The notes below the pieces were generated by a model. It was not told where the DNA came from. It saw only the letters and a program-made list of their open reading frames with translations, and did not search any database. The position numbers and the translations under genes were made by a program. Below, one piece after another: positions 33,307 through 46,125 of a stretch of DNA of 64,000 nucleotides. The stretch lies in contig CM044871.1 of assembly GCA_024500155.1 (NCBI GenBank), forward strand, positions 34,904,728-34,968,727, written 5' to 3'. This DNA is from Chenopodium formosanum (taxonomy: Eukaryota > Streptophyta > Magnoliopsida > Caryophyllales > Amaranthaceae). Within the stretch, counting starts at the first letter, position 1, and each line of letters begins with the position of its first letter.

Positions 33307-34584
33307 CTATGTCAAAATAAGGCAAAGTTTAATAATTATGTTTAATTTAATAATTAAAGTACCATAAACGAATTCATTAGTTAACTTTAAAAAACTTTAT
33401 TCAATAATTAATTGATCCCAATTGAATTTTAAGTGATTCCAAGATCCTTTATTTGTGCATAATTGACCAGACTTAGGACCTACTACCAACCATTACATTT
33501 TCAAGGTGACTAAACTCTTTACTGATTACAACTCTTGTAAGGTTGAATAATTAATCATCACATGCTTAATTATTACCCTTAGCTTCAAGGTTCTAAACCC
33601 TTTAGGTAACCTTGTTGAGTATAACCAATTAAAAGTGTAAAATGTGATTTATACCAACTCCCCAAAGATATAATATGACACCCAGCTGAGGCATGACCCA
33701 TCATAAATATCAAAGGTTTCATCGGGTTTTTAATTGGAAAAGCTACCTCAATATTACTGGGACCTAGATTTATTATGTTGTGATTATTTAGTGAGCTCTA
33801 GCGCATCATTAATCAACATAAATAAAATCTAACATGCATAATCTAATAATGCAATAAAATAAAGCATGACATAGTATGACCCCTTAGTCCTAAGAAAATT
33901 AGAAATGAAAATGTTTCCACTTGAATCATCATGGATCTCCATCCACCTTGCTCCTTTGGGTCTTCACTTCATGGGCTTCTTTGAACTAACATTATTTGAA
34001 TAACTATTCTATTTACTTTAAATAAAAGTTACAAAAATACTTAACCGTACGCATACCGTTTTTAGATTACAAAAATACATCACGATGCGCAGACCGTATT
34101 TAAGAATCTATAGGTCATACTAGTCTATATATAGCAACATAATATCATATATTATAAAAGTGTCATTTAATAAATCACTCAACATGCTTGTCTAAACTAC
34201 AACATCGAATGTTCATAATAAAGTCAATTTATTTCCTAAAATATCTCATATTTTAATCATAATTAGATAATATCATATATTATTCATGACCGTTTATAAA
34301 ATATCATATATTTAATTTACTCATGAGATAAAATTAAATCATATTTTTAATCTAGAAAGATAAATCATATTTAATTTTCCATAATTATTCTAACACATTT
34401 AGGAGATTCTATCCTAATTACTAGCCAATCAAATAATTTTAAAATCAATTATATCCTAATATAATTATAGGATAATCACATTATTTAAATTAATTATTAT
34501 ACTTTTGGAATATGCTCTGAATATCCTAACAAATCTTATCCAAAACTAACGACATTAACTAGGATAGTTACCAATTTAACAACT
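33307..34584 (-). other. Copia leader, left part
   Basis: About 1.3 kb of AT-rich sequence between gag and the CACTA insertion, with no coding. Together with 47981-49090 it makes a leader of about 2.4 kb, long for a copia element. Confidence 0.5.
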
Positions 34585-34599
34585 CACTACTATAAAAAG

Positions 34600-37500
34600 A
34601 GTGATTTTTGGACGCAATTGGTTCGACGATGTTGAAGTGGCGTCAGTCTATATTTTTTGGTTCCGTGTTTTTGCGATGCTTTTTTCAGTCGAAAAATTTC
34701 TCGACACTTAAAAGCGTCGAGAAACTCACGTGCAAGCACGTGAGTGAAGTTGCCCGCAATTTTGAATTTTTTAAAGAAAATAATAAGCGGGTTATTTTCA
34801 CCCTCCGTCGAAATAGCTTGCTTAGGTTCCCAATTAAACGAACTGCCCATCTATTCATTCTGTTCTCCTCTAAACTCCACCATCACTCTCATCAGCGACC
34901 AAAAAAATCACAAATTTGAGGTTAATTTCTGGGTTTTGCTTGCTAAATTTCAAGGAATTTGGGGTTTTGTGGCTCGTCAGTTTCATAAATTTGAGATATT
35001 AATATACAATTTGCTGAACAATATTGTTGCTAGTATATATCTCTATCGTTTTTGGCACATAATATATTACAATTCTCTAAATTTTCGTTAAAATTGGGAA
35101 TTATTTGTTTGCATGTCTTCGATTTTGCGTTGGTGAAGAACAAGAATCGATCTCTTATTGCGAGGTAATTTTTTGCCCTTAATTAGATAAATTAATTTCT
35201 TTTTATGTTGTTTTTTTCGTGAATTCTGTTTTAAAATCCAAGTTTTCATGTTTTTTATTTTTTTTTCATATTGTTTTTTGGTTTTTGTTTTGATTGGCCC
35301 ATTGATGGGTTGCTTGAGTTTTTTGTTCTTGGTTGATCTGATGTTGGGAAATCTTCACTTATTAATACTCTTGTTAAGAAGAAAGAGGATGCTTGGACTT
35401 TAAAAAAACCAGGTTTTGTTAATTTGTTTGTTTTCTTTCATGCCCACCACCTGTTTGTTTAAATTCCTCAATGAAAAATACAATTGAAGTGTTTCTGAAG
35501 TGTGATTAGTTTGATATGGTTCAAAAAGAATTCAGATTGGTTTGATGCAGCTAAGTTGATCGCAATAGTCCAAAATGGAAAATTCATTCCAATAATTATG
35601 TTTTTTCTATATGATATTCTGCAAGTTTAACACATATGAAAAATCATAATCTATATGAAAACTTTAATCTCAACTCTAATAATCTATATGAAAACCTATA
35701 TTTCTCATCTAATTTTGATTGCTCATCTAATTTTGATTGTTTATGTAGAAACTTCTACTGCATGATAATAATCAGACTAGGGAACAACCAATGTTGTTCA
35801 GAATTTTCTTGTAAAAGGAGAGTCATTTGTTAAAACAATGACCATAGTGGTTAATTTTGACTGTTCTTCCTCCACTTTACTAGGTCCTAAAAAGAATCAT
35901 CATGCACCCAAGGTGACATGTCATGTTACTAGGGAATTTTTTCATGGATCAATGTTTCATCTTCTTTTTGCCCCATAATGTTGGTTGGGATCTTCAAACC
36001 AAAGCAAATTTAGCTTAGCTCGTGATGCTGATTAATTTACATAAAAAGCCCTGTTTCTGTGTAGATTCCTCTGTTATAATGGACCAAATCTAATCTTAGT
36101 AGTAGAGAGTTCATATATTAGTTGATTTTGGTTGGGATCTTCAACAAATAAGATAGATCATCAGTTAACATATTTTTTTAAGGCAAACTTTATTATTATT
36201 AATTTTATTGTACCACCAAAGCCTGAGTAAAAATGCAAATTCCCAGATATATATGCATCAAATCTAATCTTGGTCCAAGAAATTTTGATGGGAGGGCATC
36301 TATAGAATGTCACTGGAAATTCTTTGTCTTAGAACCCCATCACATTCATATTTTAGCTCACTTTTTTTTTTTTTTGAAAAAAAAAAAAAAATGTCCCTCT
36401 CCCTATTAGTCTCTCCAATTAATATGAATCCACATGCTAAAACTTTGCTCAGAGACATGATCTTGTGGTACCCTGCAGGAGAAAGGATCTTGTCCATTTT
36501 TTTGCTTTTTTGTCAGTTTGAATCCCCCACTTGAAGTTCCCATGTTGAATGACCTATCCTTGTCTCTTTATGTTTTGATATTGGCTTAGTGGGTCCATGG
36601 AATTTCTAGCTAACCAAACAAGAATTATTCATAAATTTGGTTTCTTGGAATATGCCTGTTTGTTGTGTTAAAAGCCACATTCTAATACACACTCAACTTT
36701 CATGTAGAAACTTATCATTAGGCTGCTAATAGAGTTGAGAATTCCTTAGAACCAAATTCCTCTGCTTGGACAGTGGGAAGACTATTTTTATTCCATAAGT
36801 ATAGTTTCATCCCTTTGGGCATGCAGAGTTGTTTGCTGGTCAAACCAAATTTAAGAATCATTTTGATTAAAGTATGTAAAATGATGTTTAATTTTGATCT
36901 ATGATGTTATTGATGTTCTTTAATGATATTACTTGTTTAAATTACCCTATTAACGTGATAATTAATTGTAGATAATTTGCTGCTGGTCTTGGTTGTGTGT
37001 TATTGGTTGTGTTGAGATTGGCATGATGGAAAGGTGGTCATAGAATATTTTATGCTTTGCAGGTCTAGTTAACAGTCATCCTCTCCCAAAACAAGTCTTT
37101 TAGGTCATGCATATGTATTACAAGTTTAATTAACATTCAGAAATGATGATGCTTTGGTATTTTAAATAAACATATCATAGTGCATTGATATTTAGGTGAC
37201 AAATTATGAGGTGCTAGCTGAGAGGTCAGATAATCTGAAATGGAGGAAATAATGTCACAATAAGGCAGAGCTAAAGTTACTAGGTATTTTTTGAATGCTT
37301 TCAGTGCAGTTGCTGTACTAGGTAGCTAATTATTTTGCTGCTTTGTCCAAATTTTAGTCAAAGTCATGGGCATGACTGTGGTCTGAAAAGTCGATATGTA
37401 TATACTGTAAAGATTTAAAATCTATGTATATCAAGGGTTTAATGTTGTATATTCTATTAAAGCCGGTGGTTATGAATATAGTGTTGTATACTCTATTTGT

Positions 37501-37626
37501 AAACTTTTTTTTGTTGTTGCATGTTTCTTTCTAATTTTCTTCTTTCACCCACAACAAGTTTGTAGGCTTGAATAACTTACTGTCATTGTTTTTGTTTGGC
37601 AATTAACTATATACTTCTTTGTAGAC
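34600..37626 (+). other. CACTA 5' region without coding
   Basis: After the subterminal repeats the next 2.8 kb shows no protein-like frame. It has T-rich tracts and a T-run/A-run inverted repeat at 36361-36392. It presumably holds the promoter and untranslated first exons of the transposase gene, but no boundary is supported. Confidence 0.5.
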
Positions 37627-39993
37627 ATGGATACTAGTTGGATTGATTTACCAAGAGGTGATCCTGGTTATTTTAAAGGTTGCATGAAATTCTTGGAACT
37701 TGCTAAAGAGACTCTTTTACCAAATACATGGGAAACTAAATGCCCATGTAATAAGTGCAAGTTAAATAAAACAAATTCTGTTGAAGAAGTTGGAGGACAT
37801 ATTTTATTTTATGGTTTTTATAAAAACTATAGAAATTGGATATTTCATCGTAAAGATGAAGGGAGTAAGACCTATGATCTAAGTGATGATCAAGTAAATG
37901 TAGTAGGTTGAGATGATATGGACGGGTTACTAAGAGCAGCTTTTAGATTTAATACACAACAAACCGACAAAACTAAAGATCCATCATTTAATGAACAAAG
38001 TATTGAGGATGACAATTCATATGACATGGATGAGGGGTTTACCATTTATCGCGAGGTAGATGATGAGTATCAATTAACTTTCTCAAATGAAGAACAAGCA
38101 AAGTATAAAAATCTCATGGAAGCTTCTGAAAAAGGCCTATACAAGGGGTGTACTACTTTTTCGAAACTTTCATTTCTATTGCATTTGTTTCACCTAAAGT
38201 GTATGTTCCATTGGTCTGCAGAGTCATTTAATAAATTACTTGAACTTCTACTTGACGCATTTCCCATTATTAAGGATTTTCCATCGTCCTATTATGAAGG
38301 CATGAAGATAATAAATGATTTAGGGTTAGGATATGAGAAAATCCATGCATGTCCAAATGATTGCATGTTATATTGGGGCGAATTCGCAAATAAAAGTGAG
38401 TATCATATATGCAAGACATCAAGGTGGAAAAATGTTAAAGGAAAGGAGGGTGATGTAAATGAAAAGGGAAAAGAAGCATTTAAGAAAGGCGAGGCAGCTA
38501 AAGTAATGCGGTACTTTCCCCTTATCCCTAGATTAAAGAGGCTTTACATGTCATCTAAAACTGCAGAGGACATGATATGGAACTTTAATCGTAAGGATGA
38601 TAAGATTCTACGACACCCTGCTGATGGCGAGGCCTGGAAAAAATTTGATGAAAAATATACAGAGTTTGCCGCTGATCCTCGCAGTGTTAGATTAGGCCTA
38701 GCGAGTGATGGTTTTAATCCATATCGTCTTATGAACACAAATTATAGTACATGGCCGGTGGTCCTCATTCCTTATAATTTACCACCATTGCTTTGTATGA
38801 AACCATCATCCTTTATTCTTTCTATAATTATTCCTGGTAAATTTGGTCCCGGTATGGATATTGATGTGTACTTGCAACCACTAATCCATGAATTGAAATT
38901 ATTGTGGGAAGGTGTTGATGCTTTTGACTCTTATAATGGAAGCAACTTCAAACTGTGAGCAGCCCTACACTCTACTATTAATGACTTTCCGGCTTATGCT
39001 ATGCTGTCAGGTTGGAGTACGAAAGGCTACAAAGCTTGTCCTTCTTGCACTCATTCTACTCATTCAGATAGATTTGGTGGCAAAATTATCTACACTGGGT
39101 ATCGAAAATGGTTGCCTATTGATCACCCATATCATTCCCAAGCTAATTTGTTTGATGGGAAAGAAGAATATGGTATTGCTCCGATTCGTACCAGCGGGAC
39201 AGAAGTGTTGAAGCAACAAGAAGGGGTAAAGTATGTGTATAAGCAGACAAAAAAAGTTCCTAAAAAAAGAGGGAAAAAAGCTACCAATGAACTTGATGAT
39301 GATTGCGATCCCGATGGTGATCATATTCTTTGGAAAAAGAAAAGTACATTTTTTTAATTAGAGTATTGGGAGCATAATCTTCTTAGACATAATTTAGATG
39401 TTATGCACATTGAAAAGAATGTGTCCGATATTTTATTAGGAACTCTTTTAGATATGGATAATAGTAGGGATGATGAGAGTAGCAGAGAAGCCCTAAAGAA
39501 TTTGAATATAAAACCTCATCTATGGATCGACCCTCAAGGTTACATCCCGCCGGCTGCATACACCATGTCTAACGAGGAGAAAGAACGATTTATGAAAGTC
39601 TTGAAAAAGATGAAAGTTCCTGATGGATATGGATCTAATTTGCAAAGATGTGTGAATCTAAAGCAACGGAAACTTATTAATATGAAAAGTCACGATCATC
39701 ATATTCTCATGCAAGACATCCTCCCGGTTGCTTTAAGGGCGTCAAATGCCACAAGAGTTATTGACTTGCTTGAAGATTTGTTTGACTTTTTTAAAAAGAT
39801 ATGTTCAACTGCTATAGATACAAGAGAATTAGATACCATTCAATCAAAGCTCGTGTTGAGTCTTTGCAAGTTTGAAAAGGAATTTTTACCAACATTTTTT
39901 ACAATCATGGTTCATCTACTAATTCATTTAGTAGAAGAGGTCAGACTAGGCAGACCGGTTCATTATAGATGGATGTATCCCGTTGAAAGGTAC

Positions 39994-40040
<47 letters not shown>

Positions 40041-41160
40041 TGTATTATTTATTTTTATATAATAATTTTTCCTATTCTTTCACATTCACATACAAAATCG
40101 TTACTATAATTCAAGGTACTTGGCCTTTTTGAAATCTCATGTAAGCAATAAAGCGCAACCGGAAGGATCTATAGCGGAAGGTTACCTTTTGTGGGAGACA
40201 ATTGCATTTTGTTCGAGATATTTAGAAAGTGTTGAGACTATGTTCAATAGACCTAGAAGGAATGAGGATGGTGTATCAAACATTGACAACTATTTGTATA
40301 ACTCTTGTGGTCGTGTTGTTGGAAAAAAAGAAAATGTCCGTTTAGATGATAGAAGTTTAAAGCAAGCTCATCGCTATGTTTTACTTCATTCTGATGAACT
40401 AACCCCGGTGCTCAAGTGAGTAGCATAATGTGTTTAGTTAAATCGTCCAATATATACTTGTTACTAACATAAAATTTACAATCTCGGTAGTGAGTTCCTA
40501 AAACTAAAGAGGCAAGAGAATGACGTTGGAGGAAGTCAAGTTGATGAATCTATTGAAAATCAGTGGATAATTGATGAATTTGCAGATTGGTTGCAAAGCC
40601 AAGTCATATGCTTTTACATTTAGGGTCTTTTTATTTTCATATTATACAACTTTCTAATTCTAACTTTAATATTCTCGAATTATAGGTCCATAATTTAGAT
40701 GATAGCACGGTAGATGGAAAGTTAAGAAAAGCCTTAGCCGGTGGCTTGAGTAACCGCGGGAAAAGGAAGAAAAGTGTTATTATCAATGGTTACAAATTTG
40801 ATATTGTGGATTGTGAGCGGTTTCGAGTAACTCAGAATTCAGGAATCATGGTGGAAGCAGAGGGTCACGAATATTATGGAAAACTCAAAGAAATTTTGGA
40901 ATTAGATTATTATGGTTCTTATAAGGTTGTATTGTTCCGGTGATTGGGTCGATATCCGTAGGGGTATCAAAACAAATCTGAATGGAAGTGTTCCTATCAA
41001 TTTCTCAAAGTTGATGCACACTGGTCGATTTTTGCGTGATGATCCATTTGTTTTCTCATCTCAAGCAAAACAAGTTTTTTATATTGAGGATGAGATACAA
41101 AAAGGGTGGTGTCATGTTGTGAAAACTAAGCCTAGGGACTTGTTTGATATACCTGAATAA
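37627..41160 (+). pseudogene. TNPD-like CACTA transposase, disrupted
   Basis: ATG at 37627 begins the transposase-associated domain (MDTSWIDLPRGDPGYFKGCM, CPCNKCKLNK, HILFYGFYKNYRNWIFH). The Transposase_21 (tnp2) core follows: LGYEKIHACPNDCMLYWGE, then KFGPGMDIDVYLQPLIHELK, then YAMLSGWSTKGYKACPSC. The DUF4218 region has HDHHILMQDILPVALRAS and PVHYRWMYPVERYLAFLKSH, and DUF4216 ends it (LDYYGSYKVVLF..WVDI). Introns fit at 39990-40115, 40416-40490 and 40603-40685. In-frame stops lie at 37909-37911 (TGA), 38956-38958 (TGA) and 39355-39357 (TAA), and a frameshift at about 40935 separates VVLF from WVDI. The enzyme would cut and join element ends in the nucleus. This copy cannot make it in full. 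Confidence 0.9.
39994..40040. repeat. (ATT)n microsatellite in a transposase intron
   Basis: About 15 ATT units just after the first splice donor of the transposase gene. Confidence 0.95.
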
Positions 41161-41339
41161 TTTGTTTACAACTTTTATAATTTATTATAGATTTGAGTTC
41201 ATAAATTTGGATGGGTGTGTATTTTTATATTTCATTTAGTTATTCTAATTCATCAAAGTTTGTATTTTATTAACTTAATTTCTGTTTTTATGGTACTAAG
41301 TTGTATTATGGTGTTTGTTTCTTATTGGTCGAATAAGAA

Positions 41340-41480
41340 CTTAAATCAGAACTGAATTCCGATCTGAATTTCAGAACTGAATTCAGAACTGAATCCAGAA
41401 CTGAATTCAGAAGTGAATGCAGAGCTGATCTTAAGAATTGAAAATCAGTTCTGGAATTCAATTCCAAATTGCAGCTCTGA
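41340..41480. repeat. CTGAATTCAG module 1
   Basis: About nine CAGAACTGAATTCAG-type units, each centred on the palindrome TGAATTCA, ending with AGCTCTGAACATCAGAACTT and a GTGTGTG run. Lies between the two CACTA genes. Confidence 0.85.
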
Positions 41481-41570
41481 ACATCAGAACTTTTGTGTGT
41501 GTGTGTATGATTATATTTCAGTACATGTTGTTTCTATTGGGTGTGATAATGAATTTCACTTCTGATTATT

Positions 41571-41736
41571 TAGATTACTTGAGAAAGTTTATAAGCCTTA
41601 GCTCTCTGCCAATTCTGCCATTTCATTTTCTTTTACCTGATATTTTTTGTCTTTAGATTACTTGAGAAAGTTTATAAGTCTTATTTCTCTGCCAATTCTG
41701 CCATTTCATTTTCTTTTACCTGATATTTTTTGTCTT
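41571..41736. repeat. 83-base tandem duplication
   Basis: A unit starting TAGATTACTTGAGAAAG at 41571 is repeated at 41654 with only a few differences. Confidence 0.9.
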
Positions 41737-43934
41737 TATATTACCATTGATTTCATACATTTTCCAATATTTTGAGTTGTGTTTGGTAATTGAGGGTCAA
41801 AGAGAGATATAAAATGCTAAAGGTTTAAGACATTTTTGACATACTAATGTAGCTTGTCTTATGGTTTTATCAGGTAAAAGATGACTTATCGAAGCAAGAG
41901 AGCAAGGGAAATACTTGCTGCTACAGCTAAGTCAAATGCTACCGAAGTTGTTTCACAACCCACCAAAAAACAAGCTACTAAGTCACCACAGACTGAGGTA
42001 CTTAAGGATGAAAAATGGGGACCTCTTTCTCCACCCAATACCACAACAAAATCTGACCAACAACCGTGTAATAGTTTGGGATCCATTTGGAAAAACCATC
42101 CTGGTTCAACATCGAGTTCAGTCAAAGAGGCAACTACATCAGGTTATCATAATAAATACCCAGCAAAAGTCCCACCTAATATCCCACCTAATATTCCACA
42201 ATCAAGTAGACCAAACTCATCATTGAAATCCCTTTCTACATCTCATAAACCTCCCGAGCAAGCTGTGAGACGAGGAATTGAAGCCCTTGAGACTGGTCCT
42301 GTTAAAACTTCAGCAACAGCTCCACAGAATAATCAAGATCGACAAAATAGTGGGAAAGAATCAGAGAAGATCCCGAAATAATCTAAGTCTTTACGACCAA
42401 AAGCAATTCCGGATTGGCCCGTAAACATAGATTTTGACGACAAGGAGGAGGTGTTAACAATAGGTAAATATATTTATTAAAGTTGTCTGCTGCTTGTTGT
42501 TGTTGTGGTGTGTTTCTGCCTTGTTGCTGCTGCTTGTTGTTGTTGTTGTGGTGGTGTGTTTCTGCTCCCCTGCTGCTGCTACTGCTCCCCTGCTATAATT
42601 TCAGATCTGCCTTTGTAAGACTTGATGAGTTATATAAGCCAAATATATATATCTAGTCAAATTAGAAGAAAAGTAATCACCTGGTATCACTAGCAAGCAC
42701 ATTGGTTCAGACTACATGATAAGCTCTGATTTGAAGTTTCATGTTCAATTGACAACCAATATAAGTAAAAATATGTTGTGATGTATTTGTTATATTCAAA
42801 TTAGTTATAAGAAAAGCTCAAATAAAAATTAGGGGAATTGAACCTGAAATTATACTGATTGGGCACGCTTAAGATCACTACTTGGGGGTACAAATGGATG
42901 TTACTCGCCAGAATGACAAGTTTTGGTGCGTAGTCTTCTTAGGACACACTAGCGATCATTGTTATGTTGAGCTATCAACCAATTTAATATTTTTTTTTTT
43001 TAACTTAGTCGGTTCATGTAGGGCCACTTCCGTATGAACTTTAATTGAATTTGGGGCAAGGATTTAGAGTACTTTCATGGAGTTCCTATGATGTTTCAGT
43101 TCCCTTCTTTACAACAGCTGTAGTAAGAAAGCTACATGCCTACATGGTATGAAGTGGTTTGTGGAAATGAGAATGCAAAGAATTGGGACATTATCTCTAA
43201 AATGCTAAAATTCTTGATGATCTGGAGGTGCTTGTAGTGTTTAGCTTAATTCTTGAAGTTACATTTGAATCCACCGACCAAAATTCTGCATTTGGTTGAA
43301 TTCAAAATATTCAAATCAGCTTGTTGGAAGTTCTGCAAGTTGACATGGTAATTAACACTATTTCTCAGAGCTACTGATTTAGACCTTTCTAGAGGCCTCT
43401 CTTTCTCTTATTCATTCTTTATTTCTCTGAAATGCACTCTTTCTAAACAATATATATTGTTAATACCTTTTGGTTACTTGTTCCTAGTTGCTCTTCTTGT
43501 GGTGTTAGCATTGGTTCAGACTAGCACACAAAAGTTGGTAAAAAAATTGCTGCTCTCTCATCACAGAAGCACATCAGAGGAGTCATTGGCTCATTGGGCG
43601 GCTCACTGACTTTGATGCTGCTCCAGCCCATCAAGTACCTTTCTGTTCCAAAAACATAGTCATTGTCAAACTTGTTCTTTCAGCAATTTCTTCTTCCTTG
43701 ATATGTCAAATGAAGTACCTGTTTTTTCAACAATTTCTTCTTCCTTGATATGTCTTTAATAGCAAAAATGATTAATGATAAATCAGCCATAAGAAAACAG
43801 TCTACTATACTTGAACAAACACAATGAACAAGAGGTCAACAAATTGCTTGGATTTTTTATCCTGCTTGAGGCTCAAAATGTTCTCTTAATTTTTACCGAA
43901 AAATTAGACCCTTTTTTTTATCATTATTTTCCTG

Positions 43935-44090
43935 AAATTCAAATCTGAATTCAGTTCTGGCATTCAGTTTTGATTTCAGCTATGAACATCAGAACTGAAT
44001 TCTAGACCTGAAATCAGAACTTAAATTCAAATCTGAATTCAGTTTTGGAATTCAGTTTTGAATTCAGGTCTGAACATCATAAATGAGTTG
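43935..44090. repeat. CTGAATTCAG module 2
   Basis: A degenerate version of the same module in intron 1 of the TNPA-like gene, again closing with CTGAACATC and a GTGTG run. Confidence 0.8.
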
Positions 44091-45748
44091 CAGCTTGTGT
44101 GTTTGTATTTGCAAAATTTTATTAACTTCTCTTTTCGACGCGATTGTTCACTTAACTGATTATTTCTTTTAACTTAATTTTGTTATTTTATTTAGATGCC
44201 AAGGGCAATACTACATTAGTAAGTGGTATTATTCTGCCAATTGACATGTGGAGTAATAACGACGTCCAATACTATGTCGAATTCAATGATTTATGCCAGC
44301 CAATTAGGAAGGGTGGACATATTTTGGTTAAATTCATTAGTATGATTGCGAAGATTGAGTCACATTGTCCAGTTGGGGAAAAAGATTGGAAAGCAATCGA
44401 CAAGCATTTTAAAGGGAAAATAATTAAAGACATAAGAGTAAGATTATTCATCCCTAAAACACATTCTTAGACGGTCTCTTACTTGTAATAGATTACTTGC
44501 TGATTTACATTTTTATCTAATTATTTTTACTGAAGGACCATTTTGTGATTCCTCCTGGTGTGGAATATGACAACCAAGCTCTCAAGCGTGCCAATAAATG
44601 TTGGAGGCAGTTCAAATATTCTCTGAAAATGATTCATTACAAGCCACTAGAGAAGAAATTGGATGATATGTGTAATAATGTGCCACATGGAATTACCAGT
44701 AGTACCTGGGTTAAGTTGGTAAAAAATTGGGATTCAGATAATGGGAAAGTAAGGACAATATTTACCTTATTGTTTACTCTATCAAACGTTATTTAATCTC
44801 TAACAAAAAATTTTGAAAATGTGATTGCAGACTATGTCAGCATGCGGTAAAAAGGCACGAGCTTGTCAAAATCAGATTCATACATCTGGCTCTAAAAGTT
44901 TTGCAAACCAACAAGCTGATTATGTATGAATATATATGTCATTTTATATTTACTTAGGATATTAGTAAGAGCAAAGCCAAGTTATATGCGTTATATACTA
45001 TTGTACACATATTTAATGCTTGTTTTGCCTTATTATTTATAGGAGGATGAACATGGACAAAAAATAGCTTGTTAGCGCTATGGATTAAAACCCATGCGGG
45101 TAAAGACGGAAAATTTCTTCCTGACACAGTCACTCAAGATTTTGTGGTATGGTTTTGTGACAGATTTCTGGTATCATTTTGTGTAGATTTTGTGGTGTGA
45201 TTATGTGTTATTTGTGGTGTTACATTACTCCTAAATGTTGGTATAGGATGATGTTAAAGCTAAGGTTGAAGAGTTGAGGATGGTGCACCCTAAGATGTCT
45301 GAAGAAGAGCTCGAAGATGAAGCATTTCAGCAAACTTTGTATGTCAATGAGATTCCCGATCGTCCGGTGGGTTACGGACAAGGGGTTAAAAAGGGGGACA
45401 TTTTCGGAGTACGTGGTGTGTTAAGGAAGGAAGGCTATGGAAAAGTTCAAAAAAGGACTATTGTGATGGATAGTGTTAAACAAGAAGTGAATGCTTTGCA
45501 CAAAAAAAATGATACAGTATCTCAAGAAAATGAAAAGCTGAAAGATGAGGTCAGACACAACAATCTTCTTCTTAAAGCGCTTGTTGGACAATTTTCTCAG
45601 ATTGTAGGTGCAGTTCGTCAAGGGAATGCATCTCCGAGTCTTCTAGACAAAGCATCTGAATTCTTAGGAAAGGCAAAACATCAGGTAACAAAGTCACATT
45701 TCTCTTTATGTGTGTGAAAGTAAGAGCTTGTGTGAATGCTTGCTTGTG

Positions 45749-45750
<2 letters not shown>

Positions 45751-45781
<31 letters not shown>
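45751..45781. repeat. (GT)n microsatellite
   Basis: About 15 GT units in the last intron of the TNPA-like gene. Confidence 0.95.
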
Positions 45782-45782
<1 letters not shown>

Positions 45783-45888
45783 CCTGCTCCTCTGCTACTG
45801 CTTGTCCTGCTCCCCTGCTGCTTTTATACTGCATGTCTGCCCTGCTCCCCTGCTACTTGCTGTAAAGCTCTCTCACTGCTACTTTTAT

Positions 45889-46125
45889 AAATGAATCCAG
45901 AGTTGAATTCAAAAACTGAACTCAGAACTAAATGTAGAGATGATCTTCAGAATTCAGTTCTGAATTCAAAAACTGAACTCAAAACTGAATGCAGAGCTGA
46001 TCTGAATGTAGAGTTGATCTTCAGAATTCAGAGCTGAACTGAATGTTGAGCTGATCTTCAGAATTCAGTTCTGGAATTCATCAGTTCTGAATTGCAGCTC
46101 TCACCATTAGAACTTGTGTGTGTGT
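45889..46125. repeat. CTGAATTCAG module 3
   Basis: The longest copy of the module, with GAGCTGATCTTCAGAATTCAG units repeated three times, closing with GCAGCTCTCACCATTAGAAC and GTGTGTG. Confidence 0.85.

Noticed and set aside
34608..35091. Plus-strand frames at the CACTA left end (103 and 115 codons)
   Set aside because: They cover subterminal repeats and leader, with no domain, and they disagree with the transposase start at 37627.
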